The position numbers were made by a program, and so were the translations under genes. Below, one piece after another: positions 10,168 to 22,347 of a stretch of DNA of 64,000 nt (position 1 is its first letter; every line of letters begins with the position of its first letter). The stretch comes from Arthrobacter pascens (lineage in GTDB: Bacteria > Actinomycetota > Actinomycetes > Actinomycetales > Micrococcaceae): assembly GCF_030816475.1 (NCBI RefSeq), contig NZ_JAUSXF010000001.1:1984001-2048000 (forward strand), in the 5' to 3' direction. The notes beneath the pieces are model-generated. The model searched no databases and was not told where the DNA came from. It was given only the letters and a program-made list of their open reading frames with translations.

Positions 10168-11912
10168 AGGTACTGCCCCGTGCTCGGCATCGTTTCGATG
10201 GACTTCCCTGGTTCCTGCCCTGCCTTGCCCTGGACGATGGTGCGGATGTAGGTGATCCGTTCGCCCTTCTTGCCGGAGATGCGGGCCCAGTCATCAGGGT
10301 TGGTGGTGTTGGGCATATCTTCGTGTTCGCGGAACTCGTCAACCACGGCGCGGAGCAGGTGTTCGATCCGCAGCCCCTTCTGATGGAGGGTCAGGAGGTC
10401 CTTGATGGCGTACTTCTTGGCCCGGTCCACCACGTTCTGTACCACGGCTCCGGAGTTGAAGTCCTTGAAGTAGAGCATCTCGGTGTCGCCGTTTGCGTAG
10501 GTGACTTCCAGGTACTCGTTGGACTTCTCGGTGGAGTACATGGCTTCGACCGTGCGCTGGATCATGGCGTCCACCGTGGCCTGGACGTCGCCATCGTGCT
10601 CGGCGAGGTCGGACTCATGGAACGGCAGGTCAGTGGTGATGTACTTGTTGAAGATGTCAGCCGCTGCCTCTGCGTCCGGGCGATGGATCTTGACTTTGAC
10701 GTCGAGCCGGCCCGGGCGGAGGATGGCGGGATCGATCATGTCCTCGCGGTTGGAAGCACCGATCACAATGACGTTGTCCAGCCGCTCGACGCCGTCGATC
10801 TCGCTCAGCAGCTGGGGCACGATGGTTGTTTCGACGTCGGAGGAGATACCCGTTCCCCGGGTCCGGAAAAGCGAGTCCATTTCGTCGAAGAACACCACTA
10901 CGGGGCTGCCGTCCGAGGCCTTTTCCCGTGCGCGGGAGAAGATCAGCCGGATGTGGCGCTCGGTTTCGCCAACGTACTTGTCCAACAGCTCAGGGCCCTT
11001 GATGTTCAGGAAGTAGCTCTTCAAATCCACGTTGCCGGACCGTTCGGCGGCGCGGGCCGCAAGCGAATTGGCCACGGCCTTGGCGATCAGGGTCTTCCCG
11101 CAACCCGGCGGTCCGTAAAGGAGGATGCCTTTGGGTGCCTTCAGGCCGTGCTCACGGTAGAGGTCCGGGTGCAGGAACGGAAGTTCCACGGCGTCGCGAA
11201 TCTGTTCGATCTGCGGACCCAGACCGCCGATGTCCTCGTAGGTGATGTCAGGGACTTCCTCCAGGACGAGGTTCTCCACCTCGGACCGGGGGACCTTCTC
11301 CAAGGCATAGCCAGTGCGGGAATCAATCGACAGGGCGTCGCCCACCCTCAGTTTTTCCGAGAGCAGGGCTCCGGAAAGCCGGATGACACGCTCTTCGTCC
11401 GCGCGGCCCACCACCAGTGCACGGTCCTGGCCGAGCATTTCCTTAAGAGTGGCGAGCTCGCCCGCCCGTTCATATCCGAGGCCGGCAACGATCAGCAATG
11501 CCTCGTTCAGCAGGACTTCCTGGCCTACGGCCAGTTGGCTGATGTTGACGAGGGGGCTGATGCCCACGCGCATTTTGCGGCCGGCGTTGAAGATGTCCGC
11601 GGATTCCTCCGTGGCCGCCTGTCCGCTGCTTCCGGCCGAAGGCTGGCGCCGCGGGTTGAGCTGCACTATCGTGCCGAAGCTGTAGGGCGGCTGCCCCTCC
11701 TGGTCCAGTGCGTTCTTCAGCCGGAGGATCTCCGCCTTCGCGGTTTCCAGCATGCTGACCAGCTTGGCGTTGTTCTGCGTGGCGGCGGCCAGTTGGCGGT
11801 CAATGTGCCGGAGTTTGTCCCGGAGGATGTTCACCTGCCGGTCCGCAACGGACAGATCGTTGGCAGACTGCTCTGCCGGTGTGCGTCCGGAGTCCTGGTT
11901 CGGCGTCTCCAT
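10164..11912 (-). CDS. arc: Proteasome-associated AAA ATPase ARC (Mpa)
   Basis: The hexameric unfoldase captures Pup through its N-terminal coiled coil and threads substrates into the proteasome. In order: coiled coil (about 20-70, [20 protein letters not shown]), tandem OB domains (about 75-230), AAA domain with Walker A GPPGCGKT and Walker [10 protein letters not shown], the arginine-finger region, and the C-terminal motif GQYL used to dock into PrcA. 582 residues. The ATG at 11912 is preceded by GGAAGGGG. The stop overlaps dop. Confidence 0.97.
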   Translation of the reverse strand: METPNQDSGRTPAEQSANDLSVADRQVNILRDKLRHIDRQLAAATQNNAKLVSMLETAKAEILRLKNALDQEGQPPYSFGTIVQLNPRRQPSAGSSGQAATEESADIFNAGRKMRVGISPLVNISQLAVGQEVLLNEALLIVAGLGYERAGELATLKEMLGQDRALVVGRADEERVIRLSGALLSEKLRVGDALSIDSRTGYALEKVPRSEVENLVLEEVPDITYEDIGGLGPQIEQIRDAVELPFLHPDLYREHGLKAPKGILLYGPPGCGKTLIAKAVANSLAARAAERSGNVDLKSYFLNIKGPELLDKYVGETERHIRLIFSRAREKASDGSPVVVFFDEMDSLFRTRGTGISSDVETTIVPQLLSEIDGVERLDNVIVIGASNREDMIDPAILRPGRLDVKVKIHRPDAEAAADIFNKYITTDLPFHESDLAEHDGDVQATVDAMIQRTVEAMYSTEKSNEYLEVTYANGDTEMLYFKDFNSGAVVQNVVDRAKKYAIKDLLTLHQKGLRIEHLLRAVVDEFREHEDMPNTTNPDDWARISGKKGERITYIRTIVQGKAGQEPGKSIETMPSTGQYL

Positions 11913-11992
11913 GATGCATCAGCCCCTTCCTGCTCTTCTTAAGACCTTAGCCCCAAGTTGGCAGGTACAGCTGAAGACTCCCGAAATGTGGA

Positions 11993-14331
<2,339 letters not shown>

Positions 14332-14339
<8 letters not shown>

Positions 14340-15081
14340 CTGCCAGGCTCCTCGAAGCAGATATGGGCACTGTTGCGGCGCCGGTATTTCCTGCCTGGCG
14401 GTGGGCGGTTATAGATTCCAGCTCGGACACGGTCCGGCCCTCGAGCGAATCCCATGTGATGTGCCTGGGGTCTTCGGGCAGCGGGACAATATGCGGGATG
14501 GCGACTGTTGCAACCCCGGAGGCAACCGCAGCGGCCACGCCCGGGGCTGAATCCTCCAGCGCCACGCAATGATCGATAGTGAGCCCGGGATCGGCCTGCC
14601 GCAACAGCTCAACGGCCGTGAGATACGCCTCTGGATGCGGCTTTCCCCGGGTTACGGTGTCCCCGGTGACCAGGAACTCGAAGTAGGGGCGGGGAAGGCT
14701 CGCGACTATTTCACGTGCCAGCGGGCCTTCGGACATGGTGACGAGGGCGGAGCGGACACCGGCCCGGTGGACGCCTTCCAACAGTTCGCGCGCACCAGGC
14801 CGCCAGGGGACCCTGCGTTGCACGTTCCTGATGACTTCCGCGGTCAGGGTGTCGATGATCTGCCGGACTGTGAGCTGCACGCCGGCCTGCTGAAGGATCC
14901 CGGCGGAAAATGTCAGCGACTGTCCGACGAGCTGCATGGCCTGCTCGTGGGACCATGAGCCGCCATGGGCCGCCACGAGCGCGTGTTCAGCCTCGATCCA
15001 ATACGGCTCTGTATCCACGATCGTGCCGTCCATGTCCCACAGAACGGCCTTGAGCGGGGAAACGGTGGCTGACGGTCGCAT
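14332..15081 (-). CDS. HAD-superfamily phosphatase, beta-phosphoglucomutase-like
   Basis: A 249-residue HAD hydrolase with motif I DMDGTIVDTEPYW (nucleophile is the first Asp), motif II SALVTMSEG, motif III region TVTRGKPHPEAYL and motif IV LEDSAPGVAAA. The helical cap lies between residues 30 and 95. The subfamily is that of small sugar-phosphate or nucleotide phosphatases; the substrate cannot be told. A TAGACT box ends 6 nt before the ATG, so the mRNA is probably leaderless and this gene likely begins the operon running to trmI or beyond. Confidence 0.88.
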
Positions 15082-15087
15082 GGCTTC

Positions 15088-15093
15088 AGTCTA
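15088..15093 (-). promoter_or_regulatory. -10 box of a leaderless promoter (HAD gene)
   Basis: TAGACT on the minus strand, six bases (GAAGCC) before the ATG at 15081, so transcription should begin at or next to the start codon. Confidence 0.6.
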
Positions 15094-15219
15094 CGGTGCC
15101 ACACTGTGCGCCAGCCCTGCGATACGCCCTCGGCGAATATGGAGGGTTCCTGCACCGCCAAGGCAGCCTCTGTTGATTTTTTGGCGCTTCATTCGATGCA
15201 TCACGCCTGTTCTTGGACG

Positions 15220-15225
15220 TAGGGT
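15220..15225 (+). promoter_or_regulatory. -10 box of a probable leaderless promoter (PAC2 gene)
   Basis: TAGGGT followed by GAAGAA and the ATG at 15232. The same bases could act as a weak ribosome binding site, so leaderless use is likely but not certain. Confidence 0.45.
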
Positions 15226-15231
15226 GAAGAA

Positions 15232-16137
15232 ATGAATAGCTTCGACGGAGACACCACGGAACCGGGTGCCGAGCCCGAGCCGGACCGATTCCTGCTCCCA
15301 GTGGCTGACGGGGAACGCGTCACTGTGATGTTGGCCGCCTTTGAGGGATGGAACGACGCCGGGGAGGCGGCAAGCGACTCGCTCCGCTATCTCAACAAGC
15401 TCTGGGGCGGCAAGAAGGTCGCGTCCATAGATGCGGACGAGTACTACGACTTCCAGTTCACGCGCCCCACTGTTCGCCGGAACGCGGCCGGTGAACGCAA
15501 GATCAAATGGCCGTCCACCCGGATCTACAAGGCCAGTGCCCCGAATTCCAACGTCGATGTCATTTTTGTCCAGGGCACCGAGCCTTCCTACAAATGGCGT
15601 GCCTACACGGCGGAACTGCTGGTCCATGCGGAAGCATTGAAGGTGGACTATGTGGTGCTGGTCGGAGCGCTGCTGGCCGATGTTCCCCATAGCAGGCCCA
15701 TCCCGGTCAGCACTTCGTCAGATGACGCCCCGCTCCGTGAACGCCTGAACCTGGAAGCCTCCCAGTACGAAGGACCTGTCGGCATTGTGGGAGTCCTGTC
15801 CGAGGTGTCGCTGCTGGCCGGCATACCCACCGTGTCCCTGTGGGCAGCTGTTCCGCACTATGTGGCCCAGGCTCCGTCCCCCAAGGCGCAGCTGGCACTG
15901 TTGCACCGGATCGAGGAACTCCTGCAGGTGCCTTTGGACACGCATGAGCTGGCGGAGGAGTCCGACGCGTGGGAGCGCGGCGTGGACGAGTTGGCCACCG
16001 AGGACCCGGAGATCGCAGCCTACGTGCGCCAGCTGGAAGAGGCCAAGGATACCGCTGACCTTCCCGAGGCCAGCGGCGAATCCATCGCCCGCGAGTTTGA
16101 GAGGTACCTCAAGCGCCGTGGCCAGGACAGGCCCTGA
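15232..16137 (+). CDS. PAC2-family protein (proteasome-assembly-chaperone-like fold)
   Basis: A 301-residue cytoplasmic protein with the PAC2 pattern: VMLAAFEGWNDAGEAASDSL near the N-terminus, DEYYDFQFTRPTVRR, VDVIFVQGTEPSYKWRAYT, VVLVGALLADVPHSRP and GIVGVLSEVSLLAGIPTVSLW. Actinobacterial members are common, but their biochemical role is not established. The location about 7 kb from the proteasome genes is similar to mycobacteria. The C-terminal 60 residues are acidic and helical. Convergent with mshC. Confidence 0.88.
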   Translation: MNSFDGDTTEPGAEPEPDRFLLPVADGERVTVMLAAFEGWNDAGEAASDSLRYLNKLWGGKKVASIDADEYYDFQFTRPTVRRNAAGERKIKWPSTRIYKASAPNSNVDVIFVQGTEPSYKWRAYTAELLVHAEALKVDYVVLVGALLADVPHSRPIPVSTSSDDAPLRERLNLEASQYEGPVGIVGVLSEVSLLAGIPTVSLWAAVPHYVAQAPSPKAQLALLHRIEELLQVPLDTHELAEESDAWERGVDELATEDPEIAAYVRQLEEAKDTADLPEASGESIAREFERYLKRRGQDRP

Positions 16138-16161
16138 CTGCAAGCCCGGTGGGCGCCGGCC

Positions 16162-17441
16162 TTAGAGTCCGACGCCGAGAAGGGCGTCCAGTGCGTCCCT
16201 GACCAGTGCCTGGTCTTGCCGGGAGCCTGCGGCCGCTGACTGTTGTGCCTGCTTGGCCCAGCTGTCCACCGCCTCCAGTGCGGCAGGGGCATTCAGATCC
16301 CTGGCCAGTGCCTGGCGCATTTGGGCAAGGAGCGCCGTGGCAGATCCCTCCGGGGCGCCGGCCGCGGCGGTGCGCCAGAGACTCAGCCGTTCCTTGGCCT
16401 CGCTGAAGCCGGCATCAGTCCAGGACCAGTCCGACCGGTAATGGTGGGCCAGGATGGCAAGCCGGATGGCTGCCGGCTCCTCCCCTGCGGCGCGCGCAGC
16501 TTCGACACGAGGACAAGGTTGCCCTTGGATTTGCTCATCTTTTCCCCGTCCAGCCCGACCATGCCTGCGTGGGCATAATGCCGGGCCAGCGGGACGCCAG
16601 CGAGTGAATAGGCGTGACCGGCACCCATCTCGTGATGCGGGAAGATCAGGTCCGTGCCGCCGCCCTGGACGGTGAACGGAGCCGGGAGGTATTTCTGCGC
16701 GATGACGGTGCACTCAATGTGCCAGCCAGGCCGGCCGGCCCCGAGCTCTCCGCCGGGCCAGCTGGGCTCTCCCTCACGGGCAACCCGCCACAGGAGGGGG
16801 TCCAGGGCCTGCCGCTTGCCGGCCCGGCCGGGATCACCGCCCCGTTCGGCAAAAAGCTCAAGCATCTCGGATTCCCCGAGTCCGGAGATGGAGCCAAGGG
16901 TCCAGGCGTCGGCGGCGACGGACTGCTTCCCGGCGGCTTCGACGTCGTAGTACACGTCGCCGTCGGGCTCCCCCGCAGTGCCGGGCACCTTGTAGGCAAG
17001 CCCAAGCCGGACGAGGCGTTCGACCTCCGGGACGATCAACGGAATGGATTCCACAGCGCCGACGTAGTTGTCCGGCGGAAGCACGTTCAGGGCTGCCATA
17101 TCCGTCTGGAACAGCTCGATCTGGCTGGCGGCGAGCTCTTTCCAGTCGACGCCGGTGGCTGTGGCGCGTTCCAGCAGGGGATCGTCAACGTCGGTGACGT
17201 TCTGGACGTAGGACACGCGCTGTCCGGCATCCCGCCAGGCCCTGTTGAGCAGGTCAAAAGCGACATAGCTGGCCGCGTGCCCCATGTGGGTGGCGTCATA
17301 GGGGGTGATCCCGCAGACATACATCGACTGCTCGCCGTCGGCCGGAAGCGTTACTTCGCTGCCTTGGGCAGTGTCGAACAGCCGGATGGCCGGCATGATG
17401 CCAGGCAGCGCGGGAACAGGGCGGGATATCCAGGATTTCAC
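16162..17441 (-). pseudogene. mshC: Mycothiol biosynthesis ligase MshC, split by a frameshift
   Basis: MshC is the ATP-dependent cysteine:GlcN-Ins ligase, related to cysteinyl-tRNA synthetase. The frame from GTG 17441 reads through the Zn-Cys region ([14 protein letters not shown], with HMGH in the HIGH position), CTVIAQKYL and KMSKSKGN, then goes out of frame in a (GC)4 run at 16490-16497. Without the shift it ends at 16383 after 352 residues with an unrelated tail. The expected C-terminus ([19 protein letters not shown]... to LLGVGL) continues in another frame to 16162. Removing two bases of the run restores one protein of about 425 residues. Either a sequencing error or a real loss. Confidence 0.88.
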
Positions 17442-17447
17442 AGGCCA

Positions 17448-17453
17448 AGCCTA
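17448..17453 (-). promoter_or_regulatory. -10 box of a leaderless promoter (mshC)
   Basis: TAGGCT on the minus strand, six bases (TGGCCT) before the GTG start. It lies in the short gap after uppP, so mshC can be transcribed independently. Confidence 0.55.
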
Positions 17454-17456
17454 GTG

Positions 17457-18290
17457 CTAGGCGTTGATGACATTGAAACCGAGCAGGAGGTACAGCGCCA
17501 GCCCCAGGAAGATCCGATACCAGACGAAGAGGCGGTAGCTGCGCGTGGAGATGAACTTGAGGAACCATCCGATGATGACGTAACCAACGACGAACGCAAT
17601 GACGGCCGCCAGTGCCGTTTCGGGCAGTCCATAGGGACCGGTGATGCCTTCTTTGGAGAGCACTTTATACAGCTGGTAAAGCCCGCTACCGAACACTGCG
17701 GGAATGGCCAGCAGGAAGGAATACCGGGCGGCTGCCTCCCGGGTATAGCCCATCAGCAGGCCGGCGGTGATGGTGCCACCGGACCGTGAGACTCCTGGAA
17801 TCAGTGCCATGGCCTGGGCGAAGCCGTACAAAATGCCGTGCTTGTAGGTCAGGCAGGTCAGGTCCCGTTCCTGTTTGCCGATGGCGTCTGCCACGGCCAG
17901 CACGAGGCCAAAGACAATAAGGGTCGTGGCGACGATCCAGAGGCTCCGAAGAACGGATTCGATCTGGTCCTGGAACAGGAGACCCAGCACGATGATCGGC
18001 AGGCTGCCCAGAATCACGAGCCACCCCATACGCACGTCCGGATCCTGCCGGGAGACCTTGCCTGCCAGCGAACCGACCCAGGCCTTCACAATCCTGACGA
18101 TGTCTCGCCAGAAGTAGACGAGCACGGCCGTTTCGGTACCCAACTGGATAATGGCCGTGAAGGCGGCACCCGGATCGGCCGCATTGGGCAGGAATTCACC
18201 TACGATCCGCAGATGTGCACTTGATGAAATCGGGAGAAATTCGGTCAGTCCCTGCACTAGGCCCAGCAGGGCCGCCTCAAACCAGTTCAC
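17457..18290 (-). CDS. uppP: Undecaprenyl-diphosphatase UppP (BacA)
   Basis: Integral membrane phosphatase that recycles undecaprenyl pyrophosphate for cell wall synthesis. 277 residues with the two family motifs, [18 protein letters not shown] (residues about 11-28) and [10 protein letters not shown] (about 165-175), and seven or eight hydrophobic segments. GTG start at 18290 with a leaderless-type promoter. It faces away from an aldo/keto reductase gene and precedes mshC by 16 nt. Confidence 0.95.
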   Translation of the reverse strand: MNWFEAALLGLVQGLTEFLPISSSAHLRIVGEFLPNAADPGAAFTAIIQLGTETAVLVYFWRDIVRIVKAWVGSLAGKVSRQDPDVRMGWLVILGSLPIIVLGLLFQDQIESVLRSLWIVATTLIVFGLVLAVADAIGKQERDLTCLTYKHGILYGFAQAMALIPGVSRSGGTITAGLLMGYTREAAARYSFLLAIPAVFGSGLYQLYKVLSKEGITGPYGLPETALAAVIAFVVGYVIIGWFLKFISTRSYRLFVWYRIFLGLALYLLLGFNVINA

Positions 18291-18296
18291 GCTAAG

Positions 18297-18302
18297 ACCC
18301 TA
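18297..18302 (-). promoter_or_regulatory. -10 box of a leaderless promoter (uppP)
   Basis: TAGGGT on the minus strand, six bases (CTTAGC) before the GTG at 18290. Confidence 0.55.
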
Positions 18303-18327
18303 CGTCATGGACCCTGAGGATTCCCCG

Positions 18328-18333
18328 TAAGCT
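18328..18333 (+). promoter_or_regulatory. -10 box of a leaderless promoter (aldo/keto reductase)
   Basis: TAAGCT, then seven bases to the ATG at 18341. It is divergent from the uppP promoter only 25 nt away. Confidence 0.55.
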
Positions 18334-18340
18334 TGCAGCT

Positions 18341-19276
18341 ATGCAGCAGCGTTACGTCGGCAACAGTGGATTGCGAGTCTCGGCCCTCACCCTGGGCACC
18401 ATGTCCTGGGCCGGCGAAACAGATGAACAGGACGCCTCTGAACTGCTGCGCACCTTCGTGAATGCAGGGGGCAAGCACATCGACACCGCGGCGTCATACG
18501 CCGACGGGCGGTCGGAGGCGATGATCGGATCCATGCTTGGGGACATCGTCTCCCGCACGGAGGTCACCATTTCCAGCAAGGCAGGACTGACGACGTCGGA
18601 CGGCCGGCGGACGGTGGACACCTCGCGCAGTGCGATGCTCTCCGGGCTGGACGCCAGCCTTGCCAGACTTGGCACGGACTATGTGGACGTCTGGTTTGCG
18701 CAGGCTTGGGACGGCAATGTCCCGCTGGATGAAACCTTGTCCGCCCTGGAATTCGCCCTGCGGAGCGGGCGGGCCCGGTATGCAGGTGTCTCAAACTTTA
18801 ACGGCTGGCAGACAGCCAAGGCGGCGGCAGTGGCAGGCTTTCCGCTGGTGGCTGCCCAGGCTGAGTATTCCCTCCTTCAGCGCAAGCCGGAAGCTGAACT
18901 CATTCCGGCCGTCGAGGACGCGGGTCTCGGCCTGATGGCGTGGGGTCCGCTGGGCCGTGGTGTCCTCACAGGCAAGTACCGCGGCAACATCCCTGGGGAT
19001 TCCCGCGCGGCCCATGCCGTCCTTGCCCCGTACGTGGAGCCCTATCTGTCGCAGCGGCCGTCGCGGGTTGTCGAGGCTGTCACGATGGCGGGCAAGGGTC
19101 TGGGACGCACACCACTTGACGTGGCGCTGAGCTGGCTGCTGTCGCAGCATGGAGTGGCCACGGCCATTGTGGGTGCGCGGACACCGGTTCAACTCAAGGA
19201 AATCCTGGACTCCCAGCTGAGCCCTTTGCCTCCGGAAATTGCCCGTGCGCTGGAGGACGTCTCCCAACCGGCCTGA
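18341..19276 (+). CDS. Aldo/keto reductase
   Basis: NAD(P)H-dependent reductase of the TIM-barrel AKR family, 311 residues. Visible features: GNSGLRVSALTLGTMSWAG at the start, KHIDTAASYADGRSE with the catalytic Asp and Tyr, the barrel strand TISSKAGL where the catalytic Lys lies, YVDVWFAQAWD (the usual His/Gln position is altered) and the C-terminal cofactor segment AIVGARTPVQLKE. The physiological substrate cannot be inferred. Single gene, convergent with the next. Confidence 0.9.
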   Translation: MQQRYVGNSGLRVSALTLGTMSWAGETDEQDASELLRTFVNAGGKHIDTAASYADGRSEAMIGSMLGDIVSRTEVTISSKAGLTTSDGRRTVDTSRSAMLSGLDASLARLGTDYVDVWFAQAWDGNVPLDETLSALEFALRSGRARYAGVSNFNGWQTAKAAAVAGFPLVAAQAEYSLLQRKPEAELIPAVEDAGLGLMAWGPLGRGVLTGKYRGNIPGDSRAAHAVLAPYVEPYLSQRPSRVVEAVTMAGKGLGRTPLDVALSWLLSQHGVATAIVGARTPVQLKEILDSQLSPLPPEIARALEDVSQPA

Positions 19277-19312
19277 TCATGGGGTGCCGGCCTGCCGTTG
19301 CCGGCCTGCACG

Positions 19313-19579
19313 TCAATCCTTCAGGATTTCCAGGTCCTCGTCGTCGTCAACATCGCCGTCTTCCTCTTCATCCTCTTCGTCTTCAAAGACCTGAAGCGGT
19401 GTCACTTCGTTGTAAGCCTCGTAGAGAGCGTCCTCGTAGACCTCGAAGGCATCCGCCACAGCAAAAAAAGCCGCCTCCACAGCGGGGTCACCATCACCAC
19501 GCCGGTTGGACGCTGCGATAAGGTGTTCTTCCAAGGCGGCGGTCAAGGACTGAAGCGCGACACGCGGATCGATGCTCAT
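19313..19579 (-). CDS. Small acidic conserved protein
   Basis: An 88-residue protein starting MSIDPRVALQSLTAALEEHL. The first 65 residues are predicted helical (LTAALEEHLIAASNRRG, AVEAAFFAVADAFEVYEDAL); the last 23 are almost entirely Asp/Glu with a short LEILKD end. The composition and codon positions are protein-like, and a TAACGT box lies 6 nt before the ATG. Function unknown; it may have a partner that binds the acidic tail. Confidence 0.72.
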   Translation of the reverse strand: MSIDPRVALQSLTAALEEHLIAASNRRGDGDPAVEAAFFAVADAFEVYEDALYEAYNEVTPLQVFEDEEDEEEDGDVDDDEDLEILKD

Positions 19580-19585
19580 GACTTC

Positions 19586-19591
19586 ACGTTA
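19586..19591 (-). promoter_or_regulatory. -10 box of a leaderless promoter (acidic protein)
   Basis: TAACGT on the minus strand followed by GAAGTC and the ATG at 19579. Confidence 0.5.
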
Positions 19592-19618
19592 GCTGGAAAA
19601 GGACGAAAATGGAGAGCA

Positions 19619-19852
19619 ATGAAGGAACATTTTCTCACCAGCTCGGTCCAGCGGGAACGGGACTACTTGAGGCAGTACGAGTACCTCGTACTGACGGTCA
19701 GCCCTGACGATTCACTGCCTGAGGCCAGGCGCCGACTCGTGGAACATTCCGAATATGGCAAGTGGGAACTGGAGCGCAGCAAGCTCTATTTGGGTGGCGG
19801 CAGGCGCTTCTGGCTCCGCCGCAGGGTAATGCAGGTCCAGCGGACCGTCTGA
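19619..19852 (+). CDS. DUF5703-family small protein
   Basis: A 77-residue basic protein, MKEHFLTSSVQRERDYLRQY, with the conserved core YEYLVLTVSPDDSLPEARRRLVEHSEYGKWELERSKLYLGGGRRFWLRRRVM. This pattern is widespread as a short uncharacterised actinobacterial family. The ATG at 19619 has GGAG five bases upstream; the same frame open from 19298 runs antisense through the acidic-protein gene and is not part of it. Start region lies 40 nt from the divergent acidic-protein gene. Confidence 0.8.
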   Translation: MKEHFLTSSVQRERDYLRQYEYLVLTVSPDDSLPEARRRLVEHSEYGKWELERSKLYLGGGRRFWLRRRVMQVQRTV

Positions 19853-19869
19853 CCCCTCCCAAGCCCCAC

Positions 19870-21030
19870 TTAGCCCTCCAATGGTCCAAGCCACGCGTTG
19901 GCCACAGTGTTGTGCGCTGATTCATCATCCGACGGGTGGAACATCCCCGCCAGCACATCACGGTACAGCCGCTCGAGTTCTGAGCCCTGGAAGTAGCTTG
20001 AGCCACCGCTGACCCTGATGGCGAGGTCAACGACCCGTCGTGCTGTTTCCGTGGCATTGACCTTCAGGCCAACGAGTTTGGGGAACCACTGCGGACCATG
20101 ATCCACCAGTGCGTCGACATCCCGGGTCACCGCAGCCAGCTGGGGGTAGAGATTGTCCATGGCCATAGCCGCCTCGGCCACCTTCCAGCGGATGTCAGGA
20201 TCCTGCGCGTAGCTTCGGCCGGCGTTCTTGAACGAGGTGCGGCGCTTCACCGCGTCCACACCCAGATGCAGTGCCCGCTCCCCGATTCCCGTGTAGACGG
20301 CGGCGAGGAGGGTCTCAAAGCAGGCGAAGATAGCGAAGATCAGCGGATCTGCATTCGGTCCGACGGGCAGTTTGCGGAAGATCCGGTTCGCGGGGACGCG
20401 GGCACCTTCCAGCACGGTGGTATTGGACCGGCTGGCACGCATGCCCAACGCGTTCCAATCGTCCAGGATCGTGTAGCCGGGTGTTTCCCGCGTGATGAAT
20501 CCGTGAACCAGTTCCCCCTCTCCCTCATGTGCCTGCGGGTCCTTGCCGAAAATGCCAAGCCGTGTCCAGGCAGGGGAAAGGCTCGTGAAGATTTTTGTCC
20601 CGCTGAAGCTGTATCCGCCGTCGGCCGACGGGGTGGCATCGGTCCGCGAATCGAAAAGCACGGAGTCGTTCCCGGCTTCGGAATTACCAAAGGCAAAGAC
20701 CTCGCCCCGAGCTGCCTCCTCCAGGACGAAGTCCAAGGAGTGATCGCCCCTCGCGGACAGGACATCCGCGACGCCGGTCCAGACGAGGTGCATGTTGACG
20801 GCCAGCGCGGTTGCAGGGGCTGCCGTTGCGAGCCTGCGCTGGCACTGTGCGGCCGCCTCAAGCCCAAGTCCTATGCCGCCGTCGGACTCCGGCACAAAGA
20901 GCCTCAGATAGCCCGCCTCGGTAAGTTCCTCCAGGTCCTCCTGGAAAAACGCGTTGTCACGGTCGTAGCCGGCCGCGCGGCTCCGGATACCGGCCAGCAG
21001 GTTCTCGGGCAGGACCTCTTCGGGCGTCAC
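19870..21030 (-). CDS. Acyl-CoA dehydrogenase-family flavoprotein
   Basis: A 386-residue member of the acyl-CoA dehydrogenase fold: helical N-domain (EDLEELTEAGYLRLFVPESDGG), beta-domain (FGNSEAGNDS, YSFSGTKIFTSLSPAW) and C-terminal helical domain ending in VSGGSSYFQGSELERLYRDV with HPSDDESAHN. The catalytic base seen in true dehydrogenases is not evident, and the C-terminus resembles flavin monooxygenases of the DszC/HpaB-like branch, so the reaction is unassigned. GTG start; 12 nt after the upstream M20 peptidase, suggesting an operon. Confidence 0.83.
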   Translation of the reverse strand: MTPEEVLPENLLAGIRSRAAGYDRDNAFFQEDLEELTEAGYLRLFVPESDGGIGLGLEAAAQCQRRLATAAPATALAVNMHLVWTGVADVLSARGDHSLDFVLEEAARGEVFAFGNSEAGNDSVLFDSRTDATPSADGGYSFSGTKIFTSLSPAWTRLGIFGKDPQAHEGEGELVHGFITRETPGYTILDDWNALGMRASRSNTTVLEGARVPANRIFRKLPVGPNADPLIFAIFACFETLLAAVYTGIGERALHLGVDAVKRRTSFKNAGRSYAQDPDIRWKVAEAAMAMDNLYPQLAAVTRDVDALVDHGPQWFPKLVGLKVNATETARRVVDLAIRVSGGSSYFQGSELERLYRDVLAGMFHPSDDESAHNTVANAWLGPLEG

Positions 21031-21042
21031 GTCCTGGCCAGC

Positions 21043-22347
21043 TCAGTAGTTGGTGAGCAGGGTGTCCAGCACCCGGGCGCCGAATTTGAGCGAATCAGCG
21101 GGGACCCGTTCATCCACGCCGTGGAACATGCCGGTGAAGTCGAGATCGTCCGGCAGTTGGAGCGGAGCGAATCCGTACCCGGTTATGCCGAGCCTGCTCA
21201 GGGATTTGTTGTCGGTGCCGCCTGAAAGCGTGTACGGGAGCACCTGGGCGCCCGGGTCCTCCTTGTGCAACGCATCAATCATGGAGTCCACCAGGTTTCC
21301 CGCGAACGGAACTTCCAGCGACACGTCCTGGTGCACGTAGCTGACATCGACGCCGGAGCCGGCAAGTTCGCGCACGATCTCCAGGACGTGCTCCTGCTGG
21401 CCTGGCAGCGTCCGGCAATCCACCAGGGCTTCGGCGGACTCCGGGATGACATTGTGCTTGTAACCGCCCTTCAGCAGGGTTGGGTTGGTGGTGTTCTGCA
21501 GTGTTGCGCCGACAAAGCGTGCCACTGTCCCGAGCTGACTCAGAAGCACGTCCGGATTGTCGGGATCGAACTCGACGCCGGTGAGTTCGGTCACTCCGTC
21601 CAGGAACTGGCGTGTTGTGGGGGTCAGTTCAATGGGCCATTTGTATTCACCGATCCGCGTAACCGCTGCGGCCAGCCGCGTGATGGCGTTGTCTGTGCTG
21701 ATCTGGGAGCCGTGTCCGGCCCGTCCGTGGGCTACCAGGCGGAGCCAGGAAATACCCTTCTCGGCGGTCTGCAGGAGGTACGTGCGCTGGCCTCCGATGG
21801 TTGCTGAGAAGCCGCCTACCTCCGAGATGGCTTCAGTTGCCCCTTCGAAGAGTTCCGGTCGCTTGTCCACGGCGTAGCGAGCCCCGTACTCGCCGCCTGC
21901 TTCCTCGTCGGCAAAGAAGGCGAAGACGATGTCCCGTTTGGGCTTCCGCCCCGTCCGTGCGAAACTCCGCATGACCGAGAGGATCATGGCGTCCATGTCC
22001 TTCATGTCGACGGCGCCCCGGCCCCAGATCAGGCCGTCCTTCAGTTCGGCACCGAAAGGGTCCACTGACCACTGGTCGCGCAAGGCGGGAACCACGTCGA
22101 GGTGACCGTGCAGCACCAGTGCGCTGGCGGACGGGTCTTCGCCGGCCATCCGGGTGACCACGCTCGCCCGGCCCGGCGCGGATTCGAAGATCTCGGCCTT
22201 GAGTCCGACTTCCTCAATGAGTCCTGCCGTGTATTCGGCGGCGGCCCGCTCCCCCGGCCCCGAGCCGTCGCCATAATTTGATGTGTCGATCCGGATGAGC
22301 TCCTGGCAAATGCGGACAACTTCATCCTCGGGGCGGACGTCAGACAT
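21043..22347 (-). CDS. M20-family metallopeptidase (ArgE/DapE-like)
   Basis: Zinc-dependent amidohydrolase or dipeptidase of 434 residues. Metal-site motifs are plain: VLHGHLDVVPA, WGRGAVDMKDMDAM and FFADEEAGGEYGARY, with the dimerisation domain between about 190 and 300 and a final HGVDERVPADSLKFG. The gene matches in kind and place the dapE2-like gene near mycobacterial uppP. ATG with AAGAGGAG upstream. The substrate is not determinable; acetylated amino acids or dipeptides are usual. Confidence 0.9.
   Translation of the reverse strand: MSDVRPEDEVVRICQELIRIDTSNYGDGSGPGERAAAEYTAGLIEEVGLKAEIFESAPGRASVVTRMAGEDPSASALVLHGHLDVVPALRDQWSVDPFGAELKDGLIWGRGAVDMKDMDAMILSVMRSFARTGRKPKRDIVFAFFADEEAGGEYGARYAVDKRPELFEGATEAISEVGGFSATIGGQRTYLLQTAEKGISWLRLVAHGRAGHGSQISTDNAITRLAAAVTRIGEYKWPIELTPTTRQFLDGVTELTGVEFDPDNPDVLLSQLGTVARFVGATLQNTTNPTLLKGGYKHNVIPESAEALVDCRTLPGQQEHVLEIVRELAGSGVDVSYVHQDVSLEVPFAGNLVDSMIDALHKEDPGAQVLPYTLSGGTDNKSLSRLGITGYGFAPLQLPDDLDFTGMFHGVDERVPADSLKFGARVLDTLLTNY

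Noticed and set aside
10113..11942. A 609-residue frame on the plus strand opposite arc
   Set aside because: It is antisense to an unambiguous AAA ATPase gene; its long open length is due to high GC and its composition (Val/His/Gln/Asp patterns) carries no motif.
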